Part shown: positions 1 to 6,498 of the stretch, piece after piece
How the letters are laid out: each line of letters starts with the position of its first letter
How positions within the stretch are numbered: the first letter of the stretch is position 1
Origin: Coriobacteriaceae bacterium
GTDB lineage: Bacteria > Actinomycetota > Coriobacteriia > Coriobacteriales > Eggerthellaceae
Direction: 5' to 3'
Assembly (NCBI GenBank): GCA_015062635.1
Contig: SUUF01000078.1
Location: 1-9,234 of the forward strand
Length of the DNA stretch: 9,234 nucleotides
Position numbers and translations under genes: made by a program
The notes under the pieces: model-generated
Seen by the model: the letters and a program-made list of their open reading frames with translations, nothing else
What the model was told of the DNA's origin: nothing
Databases searched by the model: none

Positions 1-489
1 GCCATCCTGCTGCGCGACACCGGCAGCTCCATCTCGCCCTTCAACGCGTTCCTGCTGCTGCAGGGCACCGAGACCCTGGCGCTACGCCTGGACCGCCACA
101 ACGAGAACACGAAGAAGGTCGTGGAGTTCCTGGCGAATCACCCGAAGGTGGCCAAGGTGAACCACCCGTCGCTGCCCGACCATCCGCAGCACCAGCGCTA
201 CCTGGATTACTTCCCCAACGGCGGCGCGTCCATCTTCACCTTCGAGATCGACGGCGACCAGGACACCGCGTTCAAGTTCATCGATAGCCTGCAGCTGTTC
301 AGCCTGCTCGCGAACGTGGCTGACGTGAAGAGCCTCGTGGTGCATCCTTACACCACCACGCATTCCGAGATGAGCCCCGAAGAGCTCGCAGCGGCCGGCA
401 TCACGCCGAGCACCATCCGCCTCTCCATCGGCACCGAAGCGGCCGATGACATCATTTGGGATCTGCAGCAAGCGTTCGACCAAATCTAG
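1..489 (+). CDS. O-acetylhomoserine sulfhydrylase (O-acetylhomoserine aminocarboxypropyltransferase), 3' part only
   Basis: The gene enters from the left edge in frame 1 and ends at TAG 487-489, so only about 162 C-terminal residues are visible. This is a cytoplasmic PLP enzyme of the Cys/Met-metabolism (fold type I) family that makes homocysteine from O-acetylhomoserine and sulfide. Visible family blocks are SSISPFNAFLLLQGTETLALR near residue 10-30, the RHNENTKKV helix, SLQLFSLLANVADVKSLVVHP in the middle, TTTHSEMSPEE, and RLSIGTE near the end. In this family the last of these carries the arginine that binds the substrate carboxylate. The PLP lysine lies upstream, outside the window. It converges on the metH operon, whose product uses homocysteine, which supports a methionine role. 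A cystathionine gamma-synthase or lyase relative is less likely, because the SPFNAFLLLQG and LANVADVKSLVVHP blocks are typical of the O-acetylhomoserine branch. Confidence 0.9.
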   Translation, partial: AILLRDTGSSISPFNAFLLLQGTETLALRLDRHNENTKKVVEFLANHPKVAKVNHPSLPDHPQHQRYLDYFPNGGASIFTFEIDGDQDTAFKFIDSLQLFSLLANVADVKSLVVHPYTTTHSEMSPEELAAAGITPSTIRLSIGTEAADDIIWDLQQAFDQI

Positions 490-512
490 CGCAAGCTCTA
501 AGCCGACGAAAC

Positions 513-544
513 GCGGCCCCGCTGGCAACTGCCGGCGGGGCCGC
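513..544. terminator. GC-rich hairpin between convergent genes, probable bidirectional terminator
   Basis: GCGGCCCCGCTGGC (513-526) pairs with GCCGGCGGGGCCGC (531-544) across the tetraloop AACT. This gives a 14-bp stem with one G-T wobble. It lies midway in the 94-bp gap between the stop of the sulfhydrylase gene (489) and the stop of metH (584). Neither side has a good T tract: the plus side reads TCGTATGTTC and the minus side GTTTCGTC. It may work as a weak U-tract or hairpin-only terminator for both transcripts, or protect the 3' ends. The hairpin itself is certain; the terminator role is inferred. Confidence 0.7.
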
Positions 545-583
545 TCGTATGTTCGCCCATCGCATGCGATGCAATGCCAGAGC

Positions 584-3055
584 TTATCCGATTACCTCGC
601 CGGCATAGCGCGCCGACTCGGCGGCATCCTTCGCGTAGAAGTCGGCGCCGATCATGTCGGCATATTCCTGCGTCAGCACGGCGCCGCCGACCATCACCTT
701 CACCCCGGGCGCTTGCTCCCGCAGCAGGCGAATCGTGTCTTCCATCGCCTTCACCGTGGTGGTCATGAGGGCGGAAAGGCCGATGATCTTGCAGTCGTAT
801 TTCAGCGCAGCATCGACCACCGCCTGCGGGTCGACATCGCGTCCCAGGTCGTGAACCTTGTACCCGTAATTCTCGAGCAACATGCGCACGATGTTCTTTC
901 CGATGTCGTGGATATCCCCCTTCACGGTGGCAAGCGCAATGGGGCCCTTGCCCTCGTCGGCGCCATCGGAATGCGCGCGTATCACATCGAAACCCGCTTT
1001 CGCGGCTTCGGCCGACGCCATGAGCTGCGGAAGGAAGAACGTCCCCCTCTCGAAACGCTCTCCCACATCGTCGAGCGCGGGGATGAGGTGCCCGTTGATG
1101 ACCTCCATCGCGTCGGTTTCGGCAAGCAACGACTCGACCGCCGCGGGAACCGGGCCCTTGTTGCCGGCTACCACGAGGCGGTACAGCTCGGATCGGGTCT
1201 CGCCGTCTGCCGCCTCCGCCGCACCGGCATCGGCAGCTTGCGTTGCCGACGGCGACGGCGTCGCACCGGCAGCCGGCACCACGCGGTTCGCATACCCAGC
1301 GATATAGTTAGCCGAACCCGCATCCTGGCCGCACAGCACGCGCCAAGTGTCCACCACTTCGCGATACCGTTCGGCAAGCGGGTTCAAAATGGGCAAATCG
1401 AGCCCCGCCGCGAAGGCGGCGGCCAGGAACGTGCCGTTCACGATGGGGCGCGCCGGCAGGCCGAAACTCACATTCGAGACGCCGAGCACGGTGCGCACAC
1501 CGAGCCGCTCCTTCACCAGGGTCACCGCGCGCAAGATCTCGACCACCTCGGCCTGATTCGTCGACGCACTCATCACGAGACAATCGATGTAAACGTCCTG
1601 GCGCGGAATGCCATGAGCGGCGGCGGCATCCACGATCTTAGCCGCGATGTTCACGCGTTCCTCGGCGGTTGGCGGAATGCCGCCCTCATCGAGCGTGAGC
1701 CCCACGACCGCACAGCCATAGTGCGCGACGATGGGCAGCACCTCGCGCAGGCTCTCCTGCTTGCCGTTCACGGAATTCACCAGCGGCTTGCCCGCGTACG
1801 CCCGCACGGCCGCCTCGACGGCCACGGGGTCGGACGAATCGATCTGCAATGGGAGCCCGGAAACGCCTTGAATGCGTTTCACCAGCTCGCGCAGCACAGC
1901 CGGTTCGTCGATCTCGGGCAGGCCAGCATTCACGTCGAGCAGGTCGGCACCTGCTTGCGCCTGCGAGATGGCCTCACCGAGCACGTAATCGTAATCGCCT
2001 TCGCGAAGCGCCGCCTTGAGCTTCTTCTTTCCGGTGGGGTTGATGCGCTCGCCGATGACGCCGACATCACGACCCTTCAGCACCACCGACCGCTGAGCGC
2101 TCGTGATGGCGCAGAGCGGCTCGACCGTGCGCGCCGGGGGCACCGCGCCCGCCACCAACGCCGCCTCGCGGCGAATGTATTCCGGGTCGGTGCCGCAGCA
2201 GCCGCCCACGATGCTCGCTCCCGCTTCGACCATCGGCTGCAACGCCTTCAGGTAGGCATCGGGCGACACGGAATAGACGGTGCGCCCGTCGACGAGGTCG
2301 GGCAATCCGGCATTCGCCTGCACCATCACCGGGCACGGCGCAACCGCCAACATCTGCTGCACGATGGGTGCCAACGCGTCGGGCCCAAGCGAGCAGTTCA
2401 CGCCCACGGCGTTCGCGCCCAGGGACGATAGGACGATGGCCGCCGTCGTCGGGTCGGTCCCCAAGAACGTGCGACCCGTCTCGTCGAAGGTCATCGTAGC
2501 GAAAACCGGCAAATCGGAATTCTCCTTCACGGCGAGCACAGCCGCCTTCGCCTCGAGCAAATCGGTCATCGTCTCGACGATGAACAGGTCGGCGCCATGG
2601 GCCTGCGCTGCGCGGGCCTGCTCGGCGAACAGTTCATAGGCCTCATCGAACGACAAGGTTCCCATCGGCTCCAAAAGCGCGCCCGTCGGCCCCACGTCGG
2701 CCGCGACGTAGCGCGCCCCCGATGCCCGGGCGCAGGTAATGGCCGCCGCGAACACCTCGTCGACCGTCGCGGCATCCCCGAGCTTGCGCGCATTCGCCCC
2801 GAAGGTGTTGGTGGTAACCACCTGGCTTCCCGCCTCCACATACTCGCGATGGATGGCGGTTATCTCGTCGGGATCGCTCAAGCACAACAGCTCGGGCAGC
2901 TCACCCGCTTTCAGGTTGCGCCGCTGCAGCATCGTGCCCATCGCGCCGTCGAATACGAGATATGCCCGTCCTGCAAGCGCATCCGCCAAATAGGCGTCTT
3001 TCACACGCAGCCGCGAGCGGTCGGGCAATGGGGTTCCGGAGCTTATCGGTAACAT
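584..3055 (-). CDS. metH: Cobalamin-dependent methionine synthase, short form without reactivation domain
   Basis: This 823-residue cytoplasmic enzyme transfers the methyl group of 5-methyltetrahydrofolate through cobalamin to homocysteine, giving methionine. Domains in order: homocysteine methyltransferase (about 30-300) with zinc ligands C221 in GVNC and C286/C287 in GGCCGT; pterin-binding barrel (about 330-575) opening with GERINPTGKKK; an Ala/Ser/Pro-rich linker (about 592-618); cobalamin cap helices (about 620-695); and the B12-binding Rossmann domain (about 705-823) with DIHDIGKN (axial His716), GLSALMTTT and MVGGA. It ends there. The E. coli enzyme is about 1,200 residues and has a C-terminal S-adenosylmethionine-binding reactivation domain, which here is encoded by the gene just upstream. 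The ATG at 3055-3053 is chosen because AAAGG lies 6 nt before it and the family's first block (FDGAMGT) begins at residue 35. It overlaps the upstream gene by 13 bp, suggesting coupled translation. All key residues are intact, so this is not a truncated pseudogene. Confidence 0.96.
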   Translation of the reverse strand: MLPISSGTPLPDRSRLRVKDAYLADALAGRAYLVFDGAMGTMLQRRNLKAGELPELLCLSDPDEITAIHREYVEAGSQVVTTNTFGANARKLGDAATVDEVFAAAITCARASGARYVAADVGPTGALLEPMGTLSFDEAYELFAEQARAAQAHGADLFIVETMTDLLEAKAAVLAVKENSDLPVFATMTFDETGRTFLGTDPTTAAIVLSSLGANAVGVNCSLGPDALAPIVQQMLAVAPCPVMVQANAGLPDLVDGRTVYSVSPDAYLKALQPMVEAGASIVGGCCGTDPEYIRREAALVAGAVPPARTVEPLCAITSAQRSVVLKGRDVGVIGERINPTGKKKLKAALREGDYDYVLGEAISQAQAGADLLDVNAGLPEIDEPAVLRELVKRIQGVSGLPLQIDSSDPVAVEAAVRAYAGKPLVNSVNGKQESLREVLPIVAHYGCAVVGLTLDEGGIPPTAEERVNIAAKIVDAAAAHGIPRQDVYIDCLVMSASTNQAEVVEILRAVTLVKERLGVRTVLGVSNVSFGLPARPIVNGTFLAAAFAAGLDLPILNPLAERYREVVDTWRVLCGQDAGSANYIAGYANRVVPAAGATPSPSATQAADAGAAEAADGETRSELYRLVVAGNKGPVPAAVESLLAETDAMEVINGHLIPALDDVGERFERGTFFLPQLMASAEAAKAGFDVIRAHSDGADEGKGPIALATVKGDIHDIGKNIVRMLLENYGYKVHDLGRDVDPQAVVDAALKYDCKIIGLSALMTTTVKAMEDTIRLLREQAPGVKVMVGGAVLTQEYADMIGADFYAKDAAESARYAGEVIG

Positions 3056-3741
3056 GGCGTGCCTTTCTCCCTCAAGGAGCAGTATGGCGCAAACCCGCAG
3101 TTCGCGCAGCTACGCTTATCGTCTTGCGGCGTATCGAACAGCCCCACGAACGCGGTGACGCTCTTCGCGGGAACGAGCAGGTGCGAATCGGTGGCGGTGA
3201 TGCCCAATTTCTTGTCGGCCGCCAGCACGCGCACGATGTCGGGTTGCAGTGCCAACGGTAAATCGCCATACCCCGGGCTGAAGCGCCATTTCGCATACAG
3301 CCCGCGATCCCGCGCATCGGCGACGATGGCGGCGTTGCAGGCATCGGCCACCTCCTCGGCCAGCGCCGAGCCCGCGGCATCGAACAGCATGCCGTCGAGA
3401 CCGTTGAGCAGCGAGAGGCGGCGCAGTTCCCGCTCGTTGGACAGGCCCGCCGTCGCCGCCATCACCGCACACAACCGCGCTCCCACGAGGTGAGCAGCGA
3501 TATCGCGCCCGGTCAAGACGAGTGTCGTGCCAGCGAGGCGAACTCCCGCCTCAGATTGCTCGACCGGGAACAGGCGGTACGTGAACCCGGGACTCGAAAC
3601 TTCCTCGCAGCGCGCGACCATCGCGTCGACGCGGGCATCGAGCGAGGCATCCACCCGCTGCCCGGAATAACCCAGGTAGCGCAGCGTCTCTTCCCTGCTC
3701 ACGTGATAACGCATGCATCCGCCGCTCTCTGCCACGCGCAT
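3043..3741 (-). CDS. Stand-alone methionine synthase reactivation-domain protein
   Basis: This 232-residue protein matches the C-terminal activation domain of MetH, normally fused to the synthase. The domain binds S-adenosylmethionine and, with an electron donor, remethylates cobalamin that has oxidised to cob(II)alamin. The signature is RFSPGYGDLPLALQ at 153-166, equivalent to the RxxxGY block that holds S-adenosylmethionine in the E. coli enzyme. It is followed by LGITATDSHLLVPAKSVTAFVGL at 179-201 (two runs of the family core). Separate genes for this domain are known beside short metH genes in some anaerobes, for example Thermotoga. The C-terminus adds four cysteines (C212, C215, C221, C230) that the E. 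coli domain lacks, which may bind metal. The start is uncertain: ATG 3741 gives 232 residues but has no clear ribosome site, while ATG 3714 (residue 10, MRYHVSREE) has GGCGG 4 nt upstream and would give 223. The gene lies 21 bp (or 48 bp) after metF and overlaps metH by 13 bp. Confidence 0.88.
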   Translation of the reverse strand: MRVAESGGCMRYHVSREETLRYLGYSGQRVDASLDARVDAMVARCEEVSSPGFTYRLFPVEQSEAGVRLAGTTLVLTGRDIAAHLVGARLCAVMAATAGLSNERELRRLSLLNGLDGMLFDAAGSALAEEVADACNAAIVADARDRGLYAKWRFSPGYGDLPLALQPDIVRVLAADKKLGITATDSHLLVPAKSVTAFVGLFDTPQDDKRSCANCGFAPYCSLREKGTPCYR

Positions 3742-3762
3742 CGTCGTCAGGCCGACCCGCGC

Positions 3763-4617
3763 CTACAGGTACGGCCGCACGGCCGTGGCGATCTCGCGCG
3801 CGACATCCGGCTTGTTCATCGAATACAGGTGCACGCCGTCCACGCCGTGCTCGGCCAAGCCGATCAACTGCTGGCAGGCATACTCGATGCCGGCCTTCCG
3901 CAGGCCATCGGGGTCATGCTCCCAACGGGCAAGCACCTTCACCAGCGGCGAGGGCAGGCTCGCTCCGCACATGAATATCATGCGCGATACCTGGGCTTTG
4001 CTCATGAATGGCATGATGCCGAAGGTGATGGGCACCCGGATTCGGGCGGCACGGCATTTGTCGAGGAATTTGTAGGCGAAGCGGTTGTCGAAGAACAGCT
4101 GCGTCACGAAGAACTGAGCGCCGGCATCCTGCTTCTCCTTCAGATGACGCACGTCCTCGTCGAGGTCGAGGCATGCGGCATGCCCTTCGGGATACGCCGC
4201 CGCACCCACGCAGAAACCCGCCTCGCGCAGCGTGGGTATCAGGTCTTTCGCGTACTTGAAATCGCACACGTCCTTCCCGGGAATCGGGTCGCCGCGAAGG
4301 GCCAGCACGTTTTGCACGCCGCGTTCCTTCAGCAGCGCGATGCTGGCGGCGATGTCTTCCCGCGTCGCTCCCATGCACGTGAGATGCGCCATCATGTTCA
4401 GGTTGAAGGTATCCTGCCCCATCTGGGCGATCTCGCTTGTGCGCTCGTTGTTTCCGCCACCGCCCGCCGAATAGGTCACCGACACGAACGCCGGGTCGAG
4501 CTTCGCGAGCTCGGCCACCACGTTTCGTGCCTCTTCCATCGGCAACTCGCCTTTCGGCGGAAAGATTTCGTAGGAAAGCGGGATACGCTCCCCGCCGAAC
4601 ACGTTCACTATCTGCAT
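3763..4617 (-). CDS. metF: 5,10-methylenetetrahydrofolate reductase
   Basis: This flavoprotein reduces 5,10-methylene-THF to 5-methyl-THF, the methyl donor for the MetH encoded two genes downstream. The 284-residue length matches bacterial single-domain MetF. Visible signatures are SYEIFPPK with E17 (equivalent to the catalytic Glu28 of E. coli), SVTYSAGGGGNNERT (46-60), ALRGDP with D110 (equivalent to Asp120 near the flavin), AAYPEGH (140-146), TQLFFDN with Q173, GIMPF (200-204) and HLYSMNK near the end. I start it at ATG 4617, which has AAGGG 8 nt upstream and puts the first conserved block at the usual distance. An in-frame GTG at 4653 would add 12 basic residues and has no supporting ribosome site. 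It is the first gene of the metF-reactivation-metH operon. No FeS or Cys-rich MetV-type partner gene is adjacent, so the electron donor cannot be told from this window. Confidence 0.95.
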   Translation of the reverse strand: MQIVNVFGGERIPLSYEIFPPKGELPMEEARNVVAELAKLDPAFVSVTYSAGGGGNNERTSEIAQMGQDTFNLNMMAHLTCMGATREDIAASIALLKERGVQNVLALRGDPIPGKDVCDFKYAKDLIPTLREAGFCVGAAAYPEGHAACLDLDEDVRHLKEKQDAGAQFFVTQLFFDNRFAYKFLDKCRAARIRVPITFGIMPFMSKAQVSRMIFMCGASLPSPLVKVLARWEHDPDGLRKAGIEYACQQLIGLAEHGVDGVHLYSMNKPDVAREIATAVRPYL

Positions 4618-4625
4618 GCGTTTCG

Positions 4626-4633
4626 CCCTTCCC
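4626..4633 (-). promoter_or_regulatory. Ribosome binding site of metF
   Basis: Read on the minus strand, GGGAAGGG lies 8 nt before ATG 4617. It supports this start over the upstream in-frame GTG at 4653, which has no comparable purine run. Confidence 0.65.
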
Positions 4634-4674
4634 GTGCGCGGCGCTTTGCCCACCGCCGTTTCGCGTCGGGTTCC

Positions 4675-4680
4675 ATTCTA
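4675..4680 (-). promoter_or_regulatory. Possible -10 element for the metF operon
   Basis: On the minus strand TAGAAT matches five of six positions of the consensus TATAAT and lies 57 bp before the metF ATG. No good -35 box is found 16-18 bp upstream, where the sequence is GC-rich (around GCCGGG). It may be an activator-dependent promoter or a chance match. The operator-like repeats at 4689-4729 sit where a -35-region regulator would bind. Confidence 0.3.
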
Positions 4681-4688
4681 TGCCAATA

Positions 4689-4768
4689 CGGGCTAACCCG
4701 GCCATATCGGGAACCGATAGCCAGCTATCTTCGCGCGGCACGGCCATAATCAGGCAAAACGGTTAGCC
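4689..4768. repeat. Cluster of nested inverted repeats upstream of metF
   Basis: Four dyads are visible in 80 bp: CGGG-CTAA-CCCG starting at 4689; TATCGG-GAA-CCGATA at 4705-4719; GATAGC-CA-GCTATC at 4716-4729, sharing GATA with the previous one; and a distant pair GGCTAACC (4691-4698) with GGTTAGCC (4761-4768). CGGCCATA also occurs twice (4700-4707 and 4741-4748). The cluster lies between the aldehyde dehydrogenase terminator and the metF start, so it could be an operator array for the methionine operon or, if transcription starts upstream of it, a folded mRNA leader. I could not match it to a SAM, cobalamin or THF riboswitch core. Confidence 0.5.
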
Positions 4769-4795
4769 GCGATGAACCCGCGTATCGCCTTACAG

Positions 4796-4829
4796 AAAAG
4801 GGGAGCGGGGCCATTGGCCGCCGCTCCCC
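4796..4829 (-). terminator. Intrinsic terminator of the aldehyde dehydrogenase gene
   Basis: GGGGAGCGG (4800-4808) pairs perfectly with CCGCTCCCC (4821-4829). Inside it GGCC-ATT-GGCC extends the stem past one bulged base (4820). On the minus strand the stem is followed directly by TTTTCTGT. It lies 46 bp after the aldehyde dehydrogenase stop and separates that gene from the metF operon. Confidence 0.88.
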
Positions 4830-4874
4830 GGCAGGATTGCCGCGCAATCCCGCAATTCGGCTGTCGATTCCCGC

Positions 4875-6329
4875 TTATGCCTTGTTGCGGTTCAGGTCGT
4901 AGTCGATGTAGCAGATGTGGGTCTCGAGGTACTCTTCAAGGCCGCGCTCGCCATCCTCGCCGCCGATGCCGGAGCCGCGCACGCCCTGATGGAAGCCCTG
5001 GAAAGCCTCGAAGTGCTCGCGGTTCACATAGGTCTCGCCGAACTTGATCTCGTTCATCGCGCGCATCACGGTGTCGTAGTCGGTGGTGTAGATCGAGGAG
5101 GTCAGGCCGTACTCGCAATCATTTGCAAGCTCGATGGCCTCATCAAGCGTCTTGAAGGACGTGATAGGCAGCACCGGCCCGAAGATCTCTTCCTTCATGA
5201 TGCGGGACTCGTGCGTGACGCCGGTGACGACGGTGGGCTCATAGTAGTAGCCCTTGCCATCGACGGTTGCGGGCTTGCCGCCGCACTCGATGGTCGCACC
5301 CTCGGCGATGGCCGACTGCACGAGCTCGTCCACGTGCTCTTGCTGGCCCTTGTTCACCATCGGGCCCATGTCGAAGGCGCCGCCCAGGCCGGGGCCGTAG
5401 GTCGTCTTCTCCATGCGGGCAACCATCTTCTTCACGAACTCGTCGTAGATGCCCTCCTGCACGTACACGCGCTCGGCGCAGTTGCAGGCCTGGCCCGTGT
5501 TGATGATGCGGGAGTTGTACACCCACTCGATGGTGGCGTCGAGGTCGCAGTCGTTCATGACGATGACCGGGGCCTTGCCGCCGAGCTCGAGGGAGACCTT
5601 GGTCACGTTCTTGGACGCGGCTTCCATGACCTTCTTGCCAGCCGGGGTCGAGCCGGTGAGGGTGACGATGCCGACCTTCGGGTTGGAGGCCATCGCGTTG
5701 CCGGTAAGCGCGCCGGGGCCGGTGATTACGTTGATGACGCCCTTCGGCAGGCTCGACTCGTCAACCATCTTGGCGAACTCATAGGCGCCGTTCGGGCAGT
5801 CGGAGGATGCCTTCAGCACGACGGTGCAGCCGGCGATGAGCGCCGGGGCGACCTTGCGGCCGATGAGGAACAGCGGGAAGTTCCACGGCATGATCTGCGC
5901 GGCCACGCCGATGGGCATCTTGTACAGCAGGATGTTCTCGTTCGGGCGGTCGGACGGGATGATCTCGCCCATCATATGACGCGCCTGCGCGGCGAAATAC
6001 TGGAGGTAGGCGGCCAGCCAGCCAGCCTCGTCCATGGACTGGGCAAGCGGCTTGCCCATTTCCTCGGTGTTCAGGCGGGCGAAGGTCTCCTGGCGCTCCT
6101 GCACCATGCGCACAAGCTCCATCAGGTAGTTCGCGCGCTCGATGGGCGGCACCTTCTCCCACGACTTCTGTGCCTCGTAGGCAGCGTCAATCGCAGCCTC
6201 GACGTCCGCTTCGGTCGCCATGGGGAATTCGTTGATGACCTCTTCGGTGGCCGGATTGATGTTCTGTTTCATCTCGCGGTCGCCGTTGTCGAGAAACTCG
6301 CCGTTGATATACAGCTTGACGTTCTCCAT
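4875..6329 (-). CDS. aldA: NAD(P)-dependent aldehyde dehydrogenase, lactaldehyde/glycolaldehyde (AldA) type
   Basis: This 484-residue cytoplasmic enzyme oxidises small aldehydes to carboxylates. It follows E. coli AldA (lactaldehyde/glycolaldehyde dehydrogenase) closely along its whole length: GEIIPSDRPNENILLYK at 121-137, MPWNFPLFLIGRK at 147-159, the SLELGGKAP block with general base E248, GQACNCAERVYVQEGIYD with catalytic C282 (279-296), EEIFGPVLP with E381 and F383, and KFGETYVNREHFEAFQGFH at 429-447. The ATG at 6329 is set by AGGAGG 6 nt upstream. The open frame runs on to 6677, but that stretch is only the intergenic region and the antisense of nothing conserved. In the coenzyme site the usual K-P-S-E is K173-A-S-S176: the glutamate that normally contacts the NAD ribose is replaced, so NADP use is possible. 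It has its own downstream terminator, and the upstream gene also ends in one, so it is probably monocistronic. The exact substrate is not proven by sequence. Confidence 0.93.
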   Translation of the reverse strand: MENVKLYINGEFLDNGDREMKQNINPATEEVINEFPMATEADVEAAIDAAYEAQKSWEKVPPIERANYLMELVRMVQERQETFARLNTEEMGKPLAQSMDEAGWLAAYLQYFAAQARHMMGEIIPSDRPNENILLYKMPIGVAAQIMPWNFPLFLIGRKVAPALIAGCTVVLKASSDCPNGAYEFAKMVDESSLPKGVINVITGPGALTGNAMASNPKVGIVTLTGSTPAGKKVMEAASKNVTKVSLELGGKAPVIVMNDCDLDATIEWVYNSRIINTGQACNCAERVYVQEGIYDEFVKKMVARMEKTTYGPGLGGAFDMGPMVNKGQQEHVDELVQSAIAEGATIECGGKPATVDGKGYYYEPTVVTGVTHESRIMKEEIFGPVLPITSFKTLDEAIELANDCEYGLTSSIYTTDYDTVMRAMNEIKFGETYVNREHFEAFQGFHQGVRGSGIGGEDGERGLEEYLETHICYIDYDLNRNKA

Positions 6330-6335
6330 ACCATA

Positions 6336-6341
6336 CCTCCT
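6336..6341 (-). promoter_or_regulatory. Ribosome binding site of aldA
   Basis: The minus strand carries a full AGGAGG 6 nt before ATG 6329. This is the strongest ribosome site in the window and fixes the start against the longer open frame. I see no convincing -35/-10 pair in the 90 bp above it. Confidence 0.85.
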
Positions 6342-6426
6342 AAGTATGATGCCTTCAACATATTCAAATGGTATCACCAACAAGCAGGCACAGGCGTCGA
6401 ATTGCCCCACAGATATAGCGATATGG

Positions 6427-6469
6427 GTAATAAGAAACCCGTTGTCCAAAAGCACTCGAACAACGGGTT
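6427..6469 (-). terminator. Intrinsic terminator of the aldo/keto reductase gene
   Basis: AACCCGTTGT (6436-6445) pairs perfectly over 10 bp with ACAACGGGTT (6460-6469) around a 14-nt loop. On the minus strand the stem runs into TTTCTTATTA, a broken T tract. It begins 29 bp after the stop of the aldo/keto reductase gene at 6499 and separates it from aldA. Confidence 0.8.
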
Positions 6470-6498
6470 CATCTTGCAATATGGCAGAAGGGCAACGA

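Noticed and set aside
446..2431. 661-codon plus-strand open frame antisense to metH
   Set aside because: It has no ribosome site, its translation is rich in Arg/His/Gly and matches no family, and the opposite strand holds a fully conserved metH. Long antisense frames are expected in GC-rich genes.
584..3741. A frameshifted or truncated full-length methionine synthase
   Set aside because: The reactivation domain lies upstream of metH rather than after it, both frames are complete, and each has its own start. This is a natural split, not a broken gene.
4618..4795. SAM, cobalamin or THF riboswitch ahead of metF
   Set aside because: I looked for the conserved cores of these classes by eye and found none. 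Only generic inverted repeats are visible, reported separately.
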